Position numbers and translations under genes: made by a program
Assembly: GCF_041276405.1 (NCBI RefSeq)
Contig: NZ_JBGGGT010000002.1
Coordinates: forward strand, 4,024,501-4,088,500
Direction: 5' to 3'
Source of the DNA: Microvirga sp. TS319
GTDB taxonomy: Bacteria; Pseudomonadota; Alphaproteobacteria; Rhizobiales; Beijerinckiaceae
DNA: 64,000 nucleotides
In this document: positions 46,199-54,023 of the stretch, one piece after another
Position numbering within the stretch: position 1 is the stretch's first letter
How the letters are laid out: each line of letters begins with the position of its first letter
Notes under the pieces: generated by a model
The model's database searches: none
What the model was told of the DNA's origin: nothing
Seen by the model: only the letters and a program-made list of their open reading frames with translations

Positions 46199-46801
46199 AT
46201 GGTTGCGAAACATCTTGCGGTGGCTCTGCTGGGTTCGGCTCTGTTCGCGGCTCCGGCCCTGGCGCAGACTTCGTCCGGTTCCACGACGAACCCTTCGACC
46301 GGTGCGGCCCCGACGATGAACAACACCACCGGCTCGTCGAGCATGAACAGCGGCAACGTCATGACCCAGATGCAGCCTGGTCAGTGGCGCGCCTCGAAGC
46401 TCGATGGCCTGAACGTCTACAACAACAACAATGAGAAGATCGGCGACATCAGCGAACTGCTGCTCGACGACAGCGGCAAGGTCCAGGCCGTCGTGGTCGG
46501 CGTCGGCGGCTTCCTCGGCATGGGCGAGCACGACGTCGCCATTCCGTTCGATCAGGTCAAGTTCGTGAACGAGCCGCGCTCCAACACGTCGGCGTCCAAT
46601 ACGGGCACGAGCGGCACGGCCGGCACCGGCAATACGGCCATGAACAACACGACCGCTCCGAACACGGCTGCTCCGAACACCACCGGTTCCGTGGCCGGCA
46701 CGACGAGCAGCACTGCGGACCGTTCCGCGCCCGATCACGCCCTGGTCAACATGACCAAGGACCAGCTCAAGGGCATGCCCGAGTTCAAGTACAACCGCTA
46801 A
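46199..46801 (+). CDS. Secreted PRC-barrel domain protein
   Basis: This is a 200-residue protein. A signal peptide (ending APALAQ) precedes a Ser/Thr/Asn/Gly-rich linker, then a PRC-barrel (residues ~60-130: LDGLNVYNNNNEKIGDISELLLD, DVAIPFDQVKFV). A second low-complexity region (NTAMNNTTAPNTAAPNTTGS) and a short conserved tail (LVNMTKDQLKGMPEFKY) follow. GGAGG lies 7 bases before the start. It is probably periplasmic or surface; the role is unknown. Confidence 0.87.
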   Translation: MVAKHLAVALLGSALFAAPALAQTSSGSTTNPSTGAAPTMNNTTGSSSMNSGNVMTQMQPGQWRASKLDGLNVYNNNNEKIGDISELLLDDSGKVQAVVVGVGGFLGMGEHDVAIPFDQVKFVNEPRSNTSASNTGTSGTAGTGNTAMNNTTAPNTAAPNTTGSVAGTTSSTADRSAPDHALVNMTKDQLKGMPEFKYNR

Positions 46802-46820
46802 AGGCTTCGGCGGATACGGG

Positions 46821-46844
46821 AAAGGGGCCCTCGAGGGCCCCTTT
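46821..46844. terminator. Strong bidirectional terminator
   Basis: AAAGGGGCCC-TCGA-GGGCCCCTTT is a perfect 10-bp stem followed by CTCTTTG on the plus strand. It serves the PRC-barrel gene and probably the convergent ComEA-like gene. Confidence 0.85.
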
Positions 46845-46857
46845 CTCTTTGTTGGAT

Positions 46858-47220
46858 TTAGGATTTCTGGTGCGCGATGATGCGGTCCTTGATCGCATCA
46901 TAGGCGTTTTGGGGAATGATCTTCTTGTCGATGAGATCGCTCTTCGCCTTGTAAGGGCGGCCCTGGATGATCGCATCGGCCCGGGCGGTGCCGATCTGAG
47001 GCAGCTTGTCGAGCTCGTCCTTGGAGGCCGAGTTGATGTCGATGAGCTTGCCGACCGAGGCTGTCGAGCTGGGCGCCGGCTTTGCGGCAGGCGCCGGCAT
47101 GGCCGCGCTTGCCGGCGGTTTGGCCGGAGTGCTGGTGCTTGGTGCGGTGGTCTGCGCCAGAAGCGGTGAGGTGAGCAGGAAAGCGAGAGCAGTGATCGCT
47201 CCGAGACGGGACAGATGCAT
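46858..47220 (-). CDS. Secreted helix-hairpin-helix protein (ComEA-like)
   Basis: This is a 120-residue protein with a signal peptide (ending SPLLAQ), a Pro/Ala-rich linker and a C-terminal helix-hairpin-helix (LIDINSASKDELDKLPQIG, ADAIIQGRPYKAKSDLIDKKIIP). It resembles the DNA-binding half of ComEA, the periplasmic DNA receptor of natural transformation. GGAGG lies 5 bases before the start at 47220. No other competence genes are adjacent. Confidence 0.85.
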   Translation of the reverse strand: MHLSRLGAITALAFLLTSPLLAQTTAPSTSTPAKPPASAAMPAPAAKPAPSSTASVGKLIDINSASKDELDKLPQIGTARADAIIQGRPYKAKSDLIDKKIIPQNAYDAIKDRIIAHQKS

Positions 47221-47566
47221 TGTATCCTCCTTCTGTTCGCCAGCCATGATCAGGCCGCTTTCTTCAAAATGCCGAAACCCGCCGAAGGCTCCCCTGAACG
47301 GGCTGTTTTCCGGCGTTGAGATTCGCTCCTGATGCCCATCCTGCGCGTTGAGCCGCCGGCAAGCCCCCCGTTTGCAGATCGCGTCCGGCGTCGCCGCACG
47401 ACCTGCAAACGGGATGAGGCGAGCAGCCTCGGTCGGCTCACCCACGGCTGCCTTCTGGCGCATTGTGCAAAAAGTGGACTTGGTTTTTCAGCATGCGCGA
47501 TGCGCTGCGTTCGTCAGGAGCCTCGGATGGATCCAAACGTGCAAATCCACTTTTCGCGTTCGATGC
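47221..47566. other. Intergenic region with inverted repeat and palindromic repeat
   Basis: This gap holds the ComEA-like promoter at its left end, a perfect 11-bp inverted repeat at 47367-47413 and a palindromic repeat at 47460-47569. No gene is seen. Confidence 0.5.
47367..47413. repeat. Perfect 11-bp inverted repeat with 25-base loop
   Basis: CCCGTTTGCAG (47367-47377) and CTGCAAACGGG (47403-47413) are exact inverted copies. They may form a stem-loop in RNA from the minus-strand gene upstream. The U-run of a terminator is missing. Confidence 0.7.
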
Positions 47567-47569
47567 TCA
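47460..47569. repeat. Composite palindromic repeat (copy L), last seen in the window
   Basis: GCATTGTGCAAAAAGTGG...GCGCGATGCGC is followed by CCTCGGATGG...GCGTTCGATGCTCA. Its final TCA is the stop codon of the next minus-strand gene. Confidence 0.75.
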
Positions 47570-47941
47570 GAACGGGTATCCCTCCAGGCGCCGGTAATAG
47601 CCGAGATTGGGATAGCCCGCAGCCGTGCACCAATCCGCTCCCGGCAGGCAAGGCCGCCACTCCTCGGATGGAGGAGTAGGCGCGGTCAGCGGTGGCACTC
47701 CGGGGACCGAGCCTGTGATGAGAGGCTCTTCCCCGATGATCGCCCTGCGCTCCAGCCGTCTCTGGTGAGGCGTCCGGTAATAATGCGGCGCCGCCTGCTG
47801 CGCGTATTGGGCCGAATCGAGCAGCGCGGCGACGTCGTTAGGCGACCGGTCCTGTGCACGGGACACGGTGGCTGTGCCGGCCAGGATGGCAGCGGCTCCA
47901 AACATGGTAACTGCGACGGTTGTGAAGAGGGTTCTGGTCAT
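47567..47941 (-). CDS. Secreted hypothetical protein
   Basis: This is a 124-residue protein with a signal peptide (MTRTLFTTVAVTMFGAAAIL..., cleaved about SRAQD). The mature part is Pro- and Tyr-rich with two late cysteines (WRPCLPGADWCTAAGYPNLG). AAAGGAGG lies just before the start. No family is recognised. The stop lies in a palindromic repeat. Confidence 0.6.
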   Translation of the reverse strand: MTRTLFTTVAVTMFGAAAILAGTATVSRAQDRSPNDVAALLDSAQYAQQAAPHYYRTPHQRRLERRAIIGEEPLITGSVPGVPPLTAPTPPSEEWRPCLPGADWCTAAGYPNLGYYRRLEGYPF

Positions 47942-48045
47942 GTGCACCTCCTTTCGAGGGCCATGATACCAATCGGGATCACCGGATCGGCGTTCCTCGC
48001 GAACAGCCATGATCGCGCTCCTGTGATGACAGGGCCGGGCCATGG

Positions 48046-48076
48046 CAAAACCCCGGCGGTCTGAGCCGGGGTTTTG
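48046..48076 (-). terminator. Rho-independent terminator of the porin gene
   Basis: CAAAACCCCGGC and GCCGGGGTTTTG form a perfect 12-bp stem with a 7-base loop, followed on the minus strand by TTTTG within the stem end. It lies 41 bp past the porin stop. Confidence 0.85.
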
Positions 48077-48117
48077 CGAGGTCTTGCGAGGTCTGTCTGG
48101 TCCCGACGGGAAGGCCT

Positions 48118-49524
48118 TTAGAAGTCGCGCTGCACGCGCAGGCGTCCCTCCCAGCCATGGGACGAGCTTTGGACGGTCCCGGGAACTCCTACGACGCTCG
48201 ACGGCACGAACACGTCTCCCCGGGGATCGATCTTGGCGTACATGATCTCGAGACCGAGATCGAGGCCGGACACCGGAGACCAGATGAGATTCGAGCCGAG
48301 ACGCAACTCGTTGAAGTCCGAGAGCCCCACGGCGAACCCGCCCGGAGCGATCGCGGAAGCGCCTCCTCCGTACTCGACCCGCATATACGAGCCGAAGACC
48401 GACTGGCGGATATCCGGCGTCCAATAGTGGCGCAGGCCGCCCGCGATGGACCAGCCGCGACCGCGTTTGATGTCTCCGGTGATCGGATCGATATAGCCGT
48501 CGACCATGCCCACCGCCCCGGAGGCGCCGAGTTCATTGATCGGGTCGACAGCGGTGACGGAATTGCCGCCGTTCATGTAGGCGAGGGCCCCGTCCGTATA
48601 GGTCGCGGCGATCCAGAGAGCGTCTCCTGCGGCGATCTGTGGAAGATTGAAGGTCAGATAGCCCGCGACGGCGAAGCCGTATTCGGTATCCGGGATCGTG
48701 CCGACGACGCCTGGACCGAAGATGACAGGTCCGCCGACCGGGTTGGTGAGATCCAGACTCCGAAGCTGATGGAGCGCGCCGGAGAGCTGAGCGTTGCCCC
48801 AGGTTCCCACGTATTTGAGGTTGCCGACGATGTCGGGCATCCGGTCGCCACCATAGAAGAGCTCGGCCGCGGCCAACCCGCCCGGAATGAAACCGGTAAG
48901 ACGGCGGTCATCGGGATCTTCGAGGGACAGGGTGGCCGAGAAGCCGTTGCCGAAAGAGAAGGTGTAGGCCAGCAGGTTGACGTCCGGCGCGTCGTCGAAG
49001 CGCAGGGTGCCGAAATGCTCGGTCGGAAGGTCGCCGTCCGAGAAGAACGAGACAGCGCGACCGGCCGTCAGGCCTCCGAACTGGACAAACGCCTCGGCCA
49101 CCTGCGGGGATGTGGAAATCGTTCCGGTATTGGGAATGCCGTTACTGACGCCGGCCGTTCCGCCGAACAGGTTGAACGGCGTTCCCGTCGTGCGGGTGAT
49201 CTCGTAGCGCACGAACGTGCGCAGCAGACCGTAGGCCGTCGCGGTACGGACATCGAGCTGGATGCGGCCGCGAATGTAGAAGCCGACCGCATCCTGATCA
49301 CGGTCGTAGGTGGAACTGTACTGGTACTCGGCACGCGCCCGACCGCCCACACGCAGGCACGTGTCGGTGCCGGGAATGTAGAAGAATCCGTTGCCGTAAG
49401 TGGAGCAGACGCGAACATATTCGACGGGAGCAGCTTTTGCGACAGGCAGGTCGGCTGCGTGGGCCCCGGCAACGGTGGCGAGACCCGCCACCGATCCGAG
49501 GACAAGGCTCATGAAAGGCTTCAT
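48118..49524 (-). CDS. Rhizobial-type general porin (Porin_2)
   Basis: This is a 468-residue outer membrane protein. The signal peptide ends AGAHAADLP, and the mature start APVEYVRVCSTYGNGFFYIPGTDTCLRVGG is the hallmark of the Porin_2 family (given in natural order; the two Cys form a disulfide). The barrel ends RVQRDF with terminal Phe, the outer membrane insertion signal. GGAGG lies 10 bases before the start. It forms a 16-strand trimeric channel for small solutes. Confidence 0.93.
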   Translation of the reverse strand: MKPFMSLVLGSVAGLATVAGAHAADLPVAKAAPVEYVRVCSTYGNGFFYIPGTDTCLRVGGRARAEYQYSSTYDRDQDAVGFYIRGRIQLDVRTATAYGLLRTFVRYEITRTTGTPFNLFGGTAGVSNGIPNTGTISTSPQVAEAFVQFGGLTAGRAVSFFSDGDLPTEHFGTLRFDDAPDVNLLAYTFSFGNGFSATLSLEDPDDRRLTGFIPGGLAAAELFYGGDRMPDIVGNLKYVGTWGNAQLSGALHQLRSLDLTNPVGGPVIFGPGVVGTIPDTEYGFAVAGYLTFNLPQIAAGDALWIAATYTDGALAYMNGGNSVTAVDPINELGASGAVGMVDGYIDPITGDIKRGRGWSIAGGLRHYWTPDIRQSVFGSYMRVEYGGGASAIAPGGFAVGLSDFNELRLGSNLIWSPVSGLDLGLEIMYAKIDPRGDVFVPSSVVGVPGTVQSSSHGWEGRLRVQRDF

Positions 49525-49954
49525 CACAATGGTCCTCCAGGCATCACACCCATTTGGTCCGGACGGGAAGCCTGCTTTCAGCACCCATGGCGGGTAGCGG
49601 CCTTCTTTTCCCGTCCGTCCAAGAAACGCCACGACTACTGGTGGAATATTCGTGGTCGGGAACACGACTATTTGCAATGCGATGGGCTTTCCTTCCCTCT
49701 GTTATTGAGGATTAATACGATTGAGTTCTTTGCGATGCTTGACAGGGAGCGGCCCAGATGCGAACCGCTCGAATTCCTCGATCCGGCGGGATTCGCACCC
49801 TTGCGTCCGGAGCCGGGAGCCGATTACATCCGGCCCCCGCAGCAGGGCGCCTCCCTGTCCGTGCGACCCTCCGCCTCGTCCGGCCCGATTCCGAATCAGC
49901 CGGTTTTTATGCTAGAACAAAGCACGAACAATCCAGCGGAAGACCTCCGTTTCC
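49525..49954. other. Long divergent promoter region of porin and radical SAM gene
   Basis: This 430-bp stretch holds the porin promoter (AT-rich around 49690-49740) and a LexA box at 49915-49929. A plus-strand frame through 49735-49960 (MLDRERPRCEPLEFLDP...) stays open but lacks a ribosome site and runs into the radical SAM gene in another frame, so I do not call it. Confidence 0.5.
49915..49929. promoter_or_regulatory. LexA (SOS) box, GAAC-N7-GAAC
   Basis: GAAC-AAAGCAC-GAAC is an exact match to the alphaproteobacterial LexA operator consensus. It lies 26 bp before the radical SAM start codon, where bound LexA would block transcription. Confidence 0.85.
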
Positions 49955-51169
49955 ATGGACGAAAAACTCAGCCGCAAGCTGCGGATCCTGGCGGATGCCG
50001 CGAAATACGACGCGTCCTGCTCCTCCTCCGGAGCCCATGGGCGCAAGGCCGATATCGATGGCCTGGGCTCCACCACGGGAGCCGGAATCTGCCACGCCTA
50101 CACGCCGGACGGGCGCTGCGTCTCCCTGCTCAAGATCCTTCTGACCAATTACTGCCTGTTCGACTGCGCCTATTGCGTGAACCGGCGCTCGTCCAACGTG
50201 AAACGCGCGCGGTTTTCGGTCGACGAGGTGGTGACGCTCACGGTCGCTTTCTACAAGCGCAACTACATCGAAGGCCTGTTCCTGTCGTCGGGGATCATCC
50301 GTTCGCCCGATCACACCATGGAGCAGATGCTGCTGGTGGCCAAGAAGCTTCGCCGTGAGCACGGATTTCGCGGCTACATCCACCTGAAGACGATCCCTGA
50401 GGCGAGTCCCTGGCTCATCGAGGAGGCGGGCCTCTGGGCGGATCGGCTGTCCATCAATCTCGAACTGCCCACGGAGAAGAGCCTGGAGCGGCTGGCGCCG
50501 GAAAAGGACGGCGCGTCGATCGAAGGCGCCATGGCCCAGATGTTCGAGCGAATCGAGGAAGCGCGCGAGGAACGCCGCCATTTCTCGCCCGCGGGACAGA
50601 CGACCCAGGTCATCGTCGGGGCGGACGACACCACCGACGCGGAGGTCCTGAGCACCTCCGCCCGGCTCTACGGCCGTTACGACATGAAGCGCGTGTACTA
50701 CTCCGCCTTCAGCCCGATTCCGGATTCGAGCGCCGTCCTGCCGCTGAAGCCGCCGCCGCTCCTGCGTGAAAGCAGGCTCTACCAGGCCGATTGGCTGATG
50801 CGCCATTACGGCTTCCAGGTCGAGGAGATCGCCGAAGGCGGCGAGAAGGGCATGCTCGATCTCGATGTCGACCCCAAGCTCGCCTGGGCGCTCAAGAACC
50901 GCCACCTCTTTCCCGTGGATGTGAACGCAGCCGCGCGCGAGATGCTGCTGCGCGTGCCGGGCCTCGGGACCCGCGCGGTCGACAGGATTGTGGCGGCGCG
51001 ACTGCACACCGCGCTGCGGCTCGAAGACGTGGCCCGCCTGACCTCGGGCCTCAGGCGCTCCAAGCCCTTCCTCGTCACCATCGATCATCACCCGAAGGCT
51101 ACTCTCGACCGGCAGGATCTGCGCGAACGCCTGATCGAGAAGCCCCGACAACTGAGCCTGTTCGCATGA
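49955..51169 (+). CDS. Radical SAM DNA modification/repair-associated protein, linked to UdgX
   Basis: This is a 404-residue radical SAM enzyme. The Fe-S/SAM cysteines are Cys67, Cys71 and Cys74 in CLFDCAYC. A C-terminal helix-hairpin-helix (LLRVPGLGTRAVDRIVAARL) suggests DNA binding. The extreme C-terminus is PRQLSLFA: QLSLF (residues 399-403) is the classic beta-clamp binding pentapeptide. The gene is preceded by a LexA box and overlaps the UdgX-fusion gene by 4 bp. It matches the family known as the radical SAM protein paired with UDG (TIGR03916). The reaction is unknown. Confidence 0.92.
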   Translation: MDEKLSRKLRILADAAKYDASCSSSGAHGRKADIDGLGSTTGAGICHAYTPDGRCVSLLKILLTNYCLFDCAYCVNRRSSNVKRARFSVDEVVTLTVAFYKRNYIEGLFLSSGIIRSPDHTMEQMLLVAKKLRREHGFRGYIHLKTIPEASPWLIEEAGLWADRLSINLELPTEKSLERLAPEKDGASIEGAMAQMFERIEEAREERRHFSPAGQTTQVIVGADDTTDAEVLSTSARLYGRYDMKRVYYSAFSPIPDSSAVLPLKPPPLLRESRLYQADWLMRHYGFQVEEIAEGGEKGMLDLDVDPKLAWALKNRHLFPVDVNAAAREMLLRVPGLGTRAVDRIVAARLHTALRLEDVARLTSGLRRSKPFLVTIDHHPKATLDRQDLRERLIEKPRQLSLFA

Positions 51170-52608
51170 ACCTTCACCGCATCACCCTCCGGAACGCCGC
51201 GGATCTCGACGGTTTTCGCCGGGCCGTGCGCTGGCTCGCCTGCGAGGAACTCGCGCCGCAGCACGTCGTCTGGTCGCTCGACGAAGCGCCCGGCCTCTTC
51301 GGCGAGGACGCCTTGCGCGATGCGCCGCCGGTGTCTCTGCCGAGAGGCGTGGCGCGCCTCATCGAGCTCGGCGTGTGCCACAGCGATCCCGAACGCTATG
51401 CCCTGCTCTATCAGCTCGTCTGGCGCGTCCTGAACGGCGAGCGCGATCTTCTGGAGGTGGCGAGCGACCCGCTCGTCCACCGCATCGACGCCATGGCCCG
51501 CGCGGTCCGGCGCGACCTTCACAAGATGTACGCCTTCGTGCGCTTCCGGCGCATGAAAGCCGAGCATCTCGAGCGTTTCGCCGCCTGGTATGAACCGGAG
51601 CATTTCGTCCTGGAAGCCGCGGCTCCGTTCTTCATCGACCGCTTCCGCTCTCTCGACTGGACGATCCTGACTCCCGTGGGCTCCATGCGCTGGGACCGGC
51701 GGGAGCTGCGCTTCGGCCCGCCCGGGCGGCGAGAGGATGCGCCGGCGGAGGACGGCTTCGAGGAGGGCTGGCGCGGCTATTACGAGAGCGTGTTCAACCC
51801 CGCACGGGTGAACCCCGTCGCCATGCGGGCCGAGATGCCGAAGAAATATTGGCGCAACCTGCCCGAAACCGCCTCCATTCCGGGCCTGATCCAAACCGCC
51901 TCCCGGCGCGTTGACGCCATGATCGGACAGGAGGCGACCATGCCGGCAAAACGTACACCCGAACGGGCTCTCGAAGCCATGTGGGATCAGGAGCCCGCGA
52001 CGCTCGAGGATCTCAACGCCATCATCGCCAAGGCGGGGCCGCTGGTGCCCGGCGCGACCCAGGCGGTGTTCGGCGAAGGGCCGAAGCACGCGGATATCGT
52101 GTTCGTCGGCGAGCAGCCGGGCGATCAGGAGGACCTGCAGGGGCGCCCCTTCGTGGGACCAGCCGGCAGGCTTTTCGACAAGGCCATGAAGGAAGCTGGC
52201 ATCGACCGCTCACACGCCTATCTGACCAATGCGGTCAAGCATTTCAAATTCGAGCAGCGCGGCCATCGCCGCATTCATTCCAAGCCCACGGCCGGCGAGG
52301 TGAAGCATTACCGGCCCTGGCTGATGAAGGAGCTGGAGCTGGTGCGCCCCAAGCTCGTGGTGGCGCTCGGCGGAACGGCTCTCCTCGCCCTGACGGGCAA
52401 GTCCACGCCCATCTCCCGCTCGCGCGGGCGCGCCCGGTTCGGGCCTTACCTGGGCTACGTCACCGTGCATCCCAGCTACCTGCTGCGCCTGCCCGACGAG
52501 GTGACGAAGCGCGAGGCCTACGAGGCCTTCGTCGAGGATCTGCGCCGCATCCACGATCTCGCACAAGCCGATCCGGACACGGGCGAGCTGCCGCTCGCGG
52601 CTGAGTGA
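51166..52608 (+). CDS. udgX: DUF4130-UdgX fusion, uracil-DNA glycosylase superfamily
   Basis: This is a 480-residue two-domain protein. Residues 1-245 are DUF4130 (YALLYQLVWRVLNGERDLLEVASDP, then ARAVRRDLHKMYAFVRFRR). Residues ~255-470 are a UDG-superfamily domain with GEQPGDQEDLQGRPFVGPAG and the R-loop HRRIH, whose His371 corresponds to the residue UdgX uses to bond covalently to the abasic site after uracil removal. The start overlaps the radical SAM stop as ATGA, so they are co-translated under the same LexA box. UdgX enzymes keep a covalent link to DNA; the DUF4130 role is unknown. Confidence 0.92.
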   Translation: MNLHRITLRNAADLDGFRRAVRWLACEELAPQHVVWSLDEAPGLFGEDALRDAPPVSLPRGVARLIELGVCHSDPERYALLYQLVWRVLNGERDLLEVASDPLVHRIDAMARAVRRDLHKMYAFVRFRRMKAEHLERFAAWYEPEHFVLEAAAPFFIDRFRSLDWTILTPVGSMRWDRRELRFGPPGRREDAPAEDGFEEGWRGYYESVFNPARVNPVAMRAEMPKKYWRNLPETASIPGLIQTASRRVDAMIGQEATMPAKRTPERALEAMWDQEPATLEDLNAIIAKAGPLVPGATQAVFGEGPKHADIVFVGEQPGDQEDLQGRPFVGPAGRLFDKAMKEAGIDRSHAYLTNAVKHFKFEQRGHRRIHSKPTAGEVKHYRPWLMKELELVRPKLVVALGGTALLALTGKSTPISRSRGRARFGPYLGYVTVHPSYLLRLPDEVTKREAYEAFVEDLRRIHDLAQADPDTGELPLAAE

Positions 52609-52611
52609 TCG

Positions 52612-53901
52612 TCAGGATGATCGCCAGGGGAATCGCCAATGTGACCGCCAGCGCGATCGCCACGGCCCCGCCGTGAGCTTGCGCCTCCGATCGAGGCGGC
52701 GCATCACGGGCGTCACCGTGACGCCGTGAAGCACGATAGAGACGAGGATGACGAAGCCCGCCGTGCTCCAGAGCGCGTCCGGCCGGTCGAAATCCTGATG
52801 CCGCAGGGCGTAGGCGAGATAGTAGATCGAGCCGAGCCCGCGAATCCCGAAAAAGCTGATCGCCAGCCTTTCCCCGGCCGGAGACTTGGTTCCGATAAGC
52901 CCGATCCAGCCGGCGAGCGGCCGGACGACGAACAGTGCCAGCAGGCCGAAGACCACCGCCTCCCAGCTCAAGGCCCGAAAGAGCTGCCCGCCCGTCATCG
53001 CGCCGCCGAGAAGCACCAGCAGCGCCATCATGAGAAGGCGTTCGAGCTCTTCGGCGAAATCGTGCAGCTTCTCGTGATAGGCATCCTCCCGCCTGGTGGC
53101 GCGCAGCGCCAGCGCGGCCACGAAGACGGCGAGAAAGCCGTATCCCTCCGCCATCTCCGTAGCCCCGTAGGCCAGGCACGTGATGCCCAGCGCCACGAAG
53201 CCGGAGCCGGTGCGCGACAGCTTGGCCCGGTTCGGCAGATTGAAGGTGAGCCAGCCCAGGACCCGACCGACCGCATAGCCCATGACGACGCCGGCCACGA
53301 TCTTCCACAGGACCGCATAGGCGAACCATTTGGCCAGAGACGTCACGCTGCCGCCCTGTGCCAGAGAAAGTGCGAGCAGGACGAAGGGAAACGCGAGGCC
53401 GTCGTTGAGCCCGGCCTCGGACGTCAGGGTGAAGCGCACCTCGTCCTCCTGCCCGCTCCTCGGCGGCCCCACCTGCACGTCGCTCGCCAGCACCGGATCC
53501 GTCGGCGCCAGCGCCCCCGCCAGCAGAACCGCGGAAGCCGCGCTCAGACCCAGGAGGCTGGAACCGAGCCAGGCGAGGCACAGGATCGTCAGGGGCATGG
53601 ACAATCCGAGCAGCCGCCACGTGAAGGTCCACCGCTTCCAGCCGAAGGGCCGGTCGATCTTCAGGCCCGCCCCCATGAGCGAAATGATCACGACCAATTC
53701 GCTCGCGTGCTCGACGAGGGGGAGCTGCTCCATGGGGTGAGGCATCACCCCGGGCAGGTTGGGGATGGCGAAGATCAGCGCCCCCAGGCCAATGCAGAAG
53801 ATCGGCAGGGAGAGCGGCAGCTCCTTCAGGACCATGGGGAGCCAGGCGGTCAGCAGGACGATGACCCCGAAGCCCGCCATCACGACGACGTAAGCGCTCA
53901 T
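52612..53901 (-). CDS. CPA1-type cation:proton antiporter
   Basis: This is a 429-residue protein of 12-13 membrane helices. The motif APTDPVLASDVQVG and EAGLNDGLAFPF carry the ion-binding Asp/Asn residues of NhaP-type antiporters. It exchanges Na+ or K+ for H+. The C-terminus (PWRSRWRSHWRFPWRSS) is a four-fold WRxx repeat made by a 12-bp DNA repeat. It converges on the UdgX-fusion gene, with three bases between the stops. Confidence 0.88.
   Translation of the reverse strand: MSAYVVVMAGFGVIVLLTAWLPMVLKELPLSLPIFCIGLGALIFAIPNLPGVMPHPMEQLPLVEHASELVVIISLMGAGLKIDRPFGWKRWTFTWRLLGLSMPLTILCLAWLGSSLLGLSAASAVLLAGALAPTDPVLASDVQVGPPRSGQEDEVRFTLTSEAGLNDGLAFPFVLLALSLAQGGSVTSLAKWFAYAVLWKIVAGVVMGYAVGRVLGWLTFNLPNRAKLSRTGSGFVALGITCLAYGATEMAEGYGFLAVFVAALALRATRREDAYHEKLHDFAEELERLLMMALLVLLGGAMTGGQLFRALSWEAVVFGLLALFVVRPLAGWIGLIGTKSPAGERLAISFFGIRGLGSIYYLAYALRHQDFDRPDALWSTAGFVILVSIVLHGVTVTPVMRRLDRRRKLTAGPWRSRWRSHWRFPWRSS
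52617..52664. repeat. 12-bp degenerate repeat (four copies) at the antiporter 3' end
   Basis: CGCCA recurs exactly every 12 bases (52622, 52634, 52646, 52658) inside variable GATCGCCAG-like units. In the antiporter frame it encodes WRSR-WRSH-WRFP-WRSS. Confidence 0.75.
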
Positions 53902-54023
53902 AGGGCAGCGAACGCGGCCACGACCTGGGCAGTTCCACTGTTGCAGGGGTTAACCGCCCCTTAAACCGCCACAATTAGGGTGCTCCAGAGCGTGAAGGCC
54001 GGAATCAAACCGGCATCGAGCGA

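Noticed and set aside
48157..50358. 733-codon plus-strand frame across the porin gene and into the radical SAM gene
   Set aside because: It overlaps two well-supported genes in other frames and has no ribosome site.
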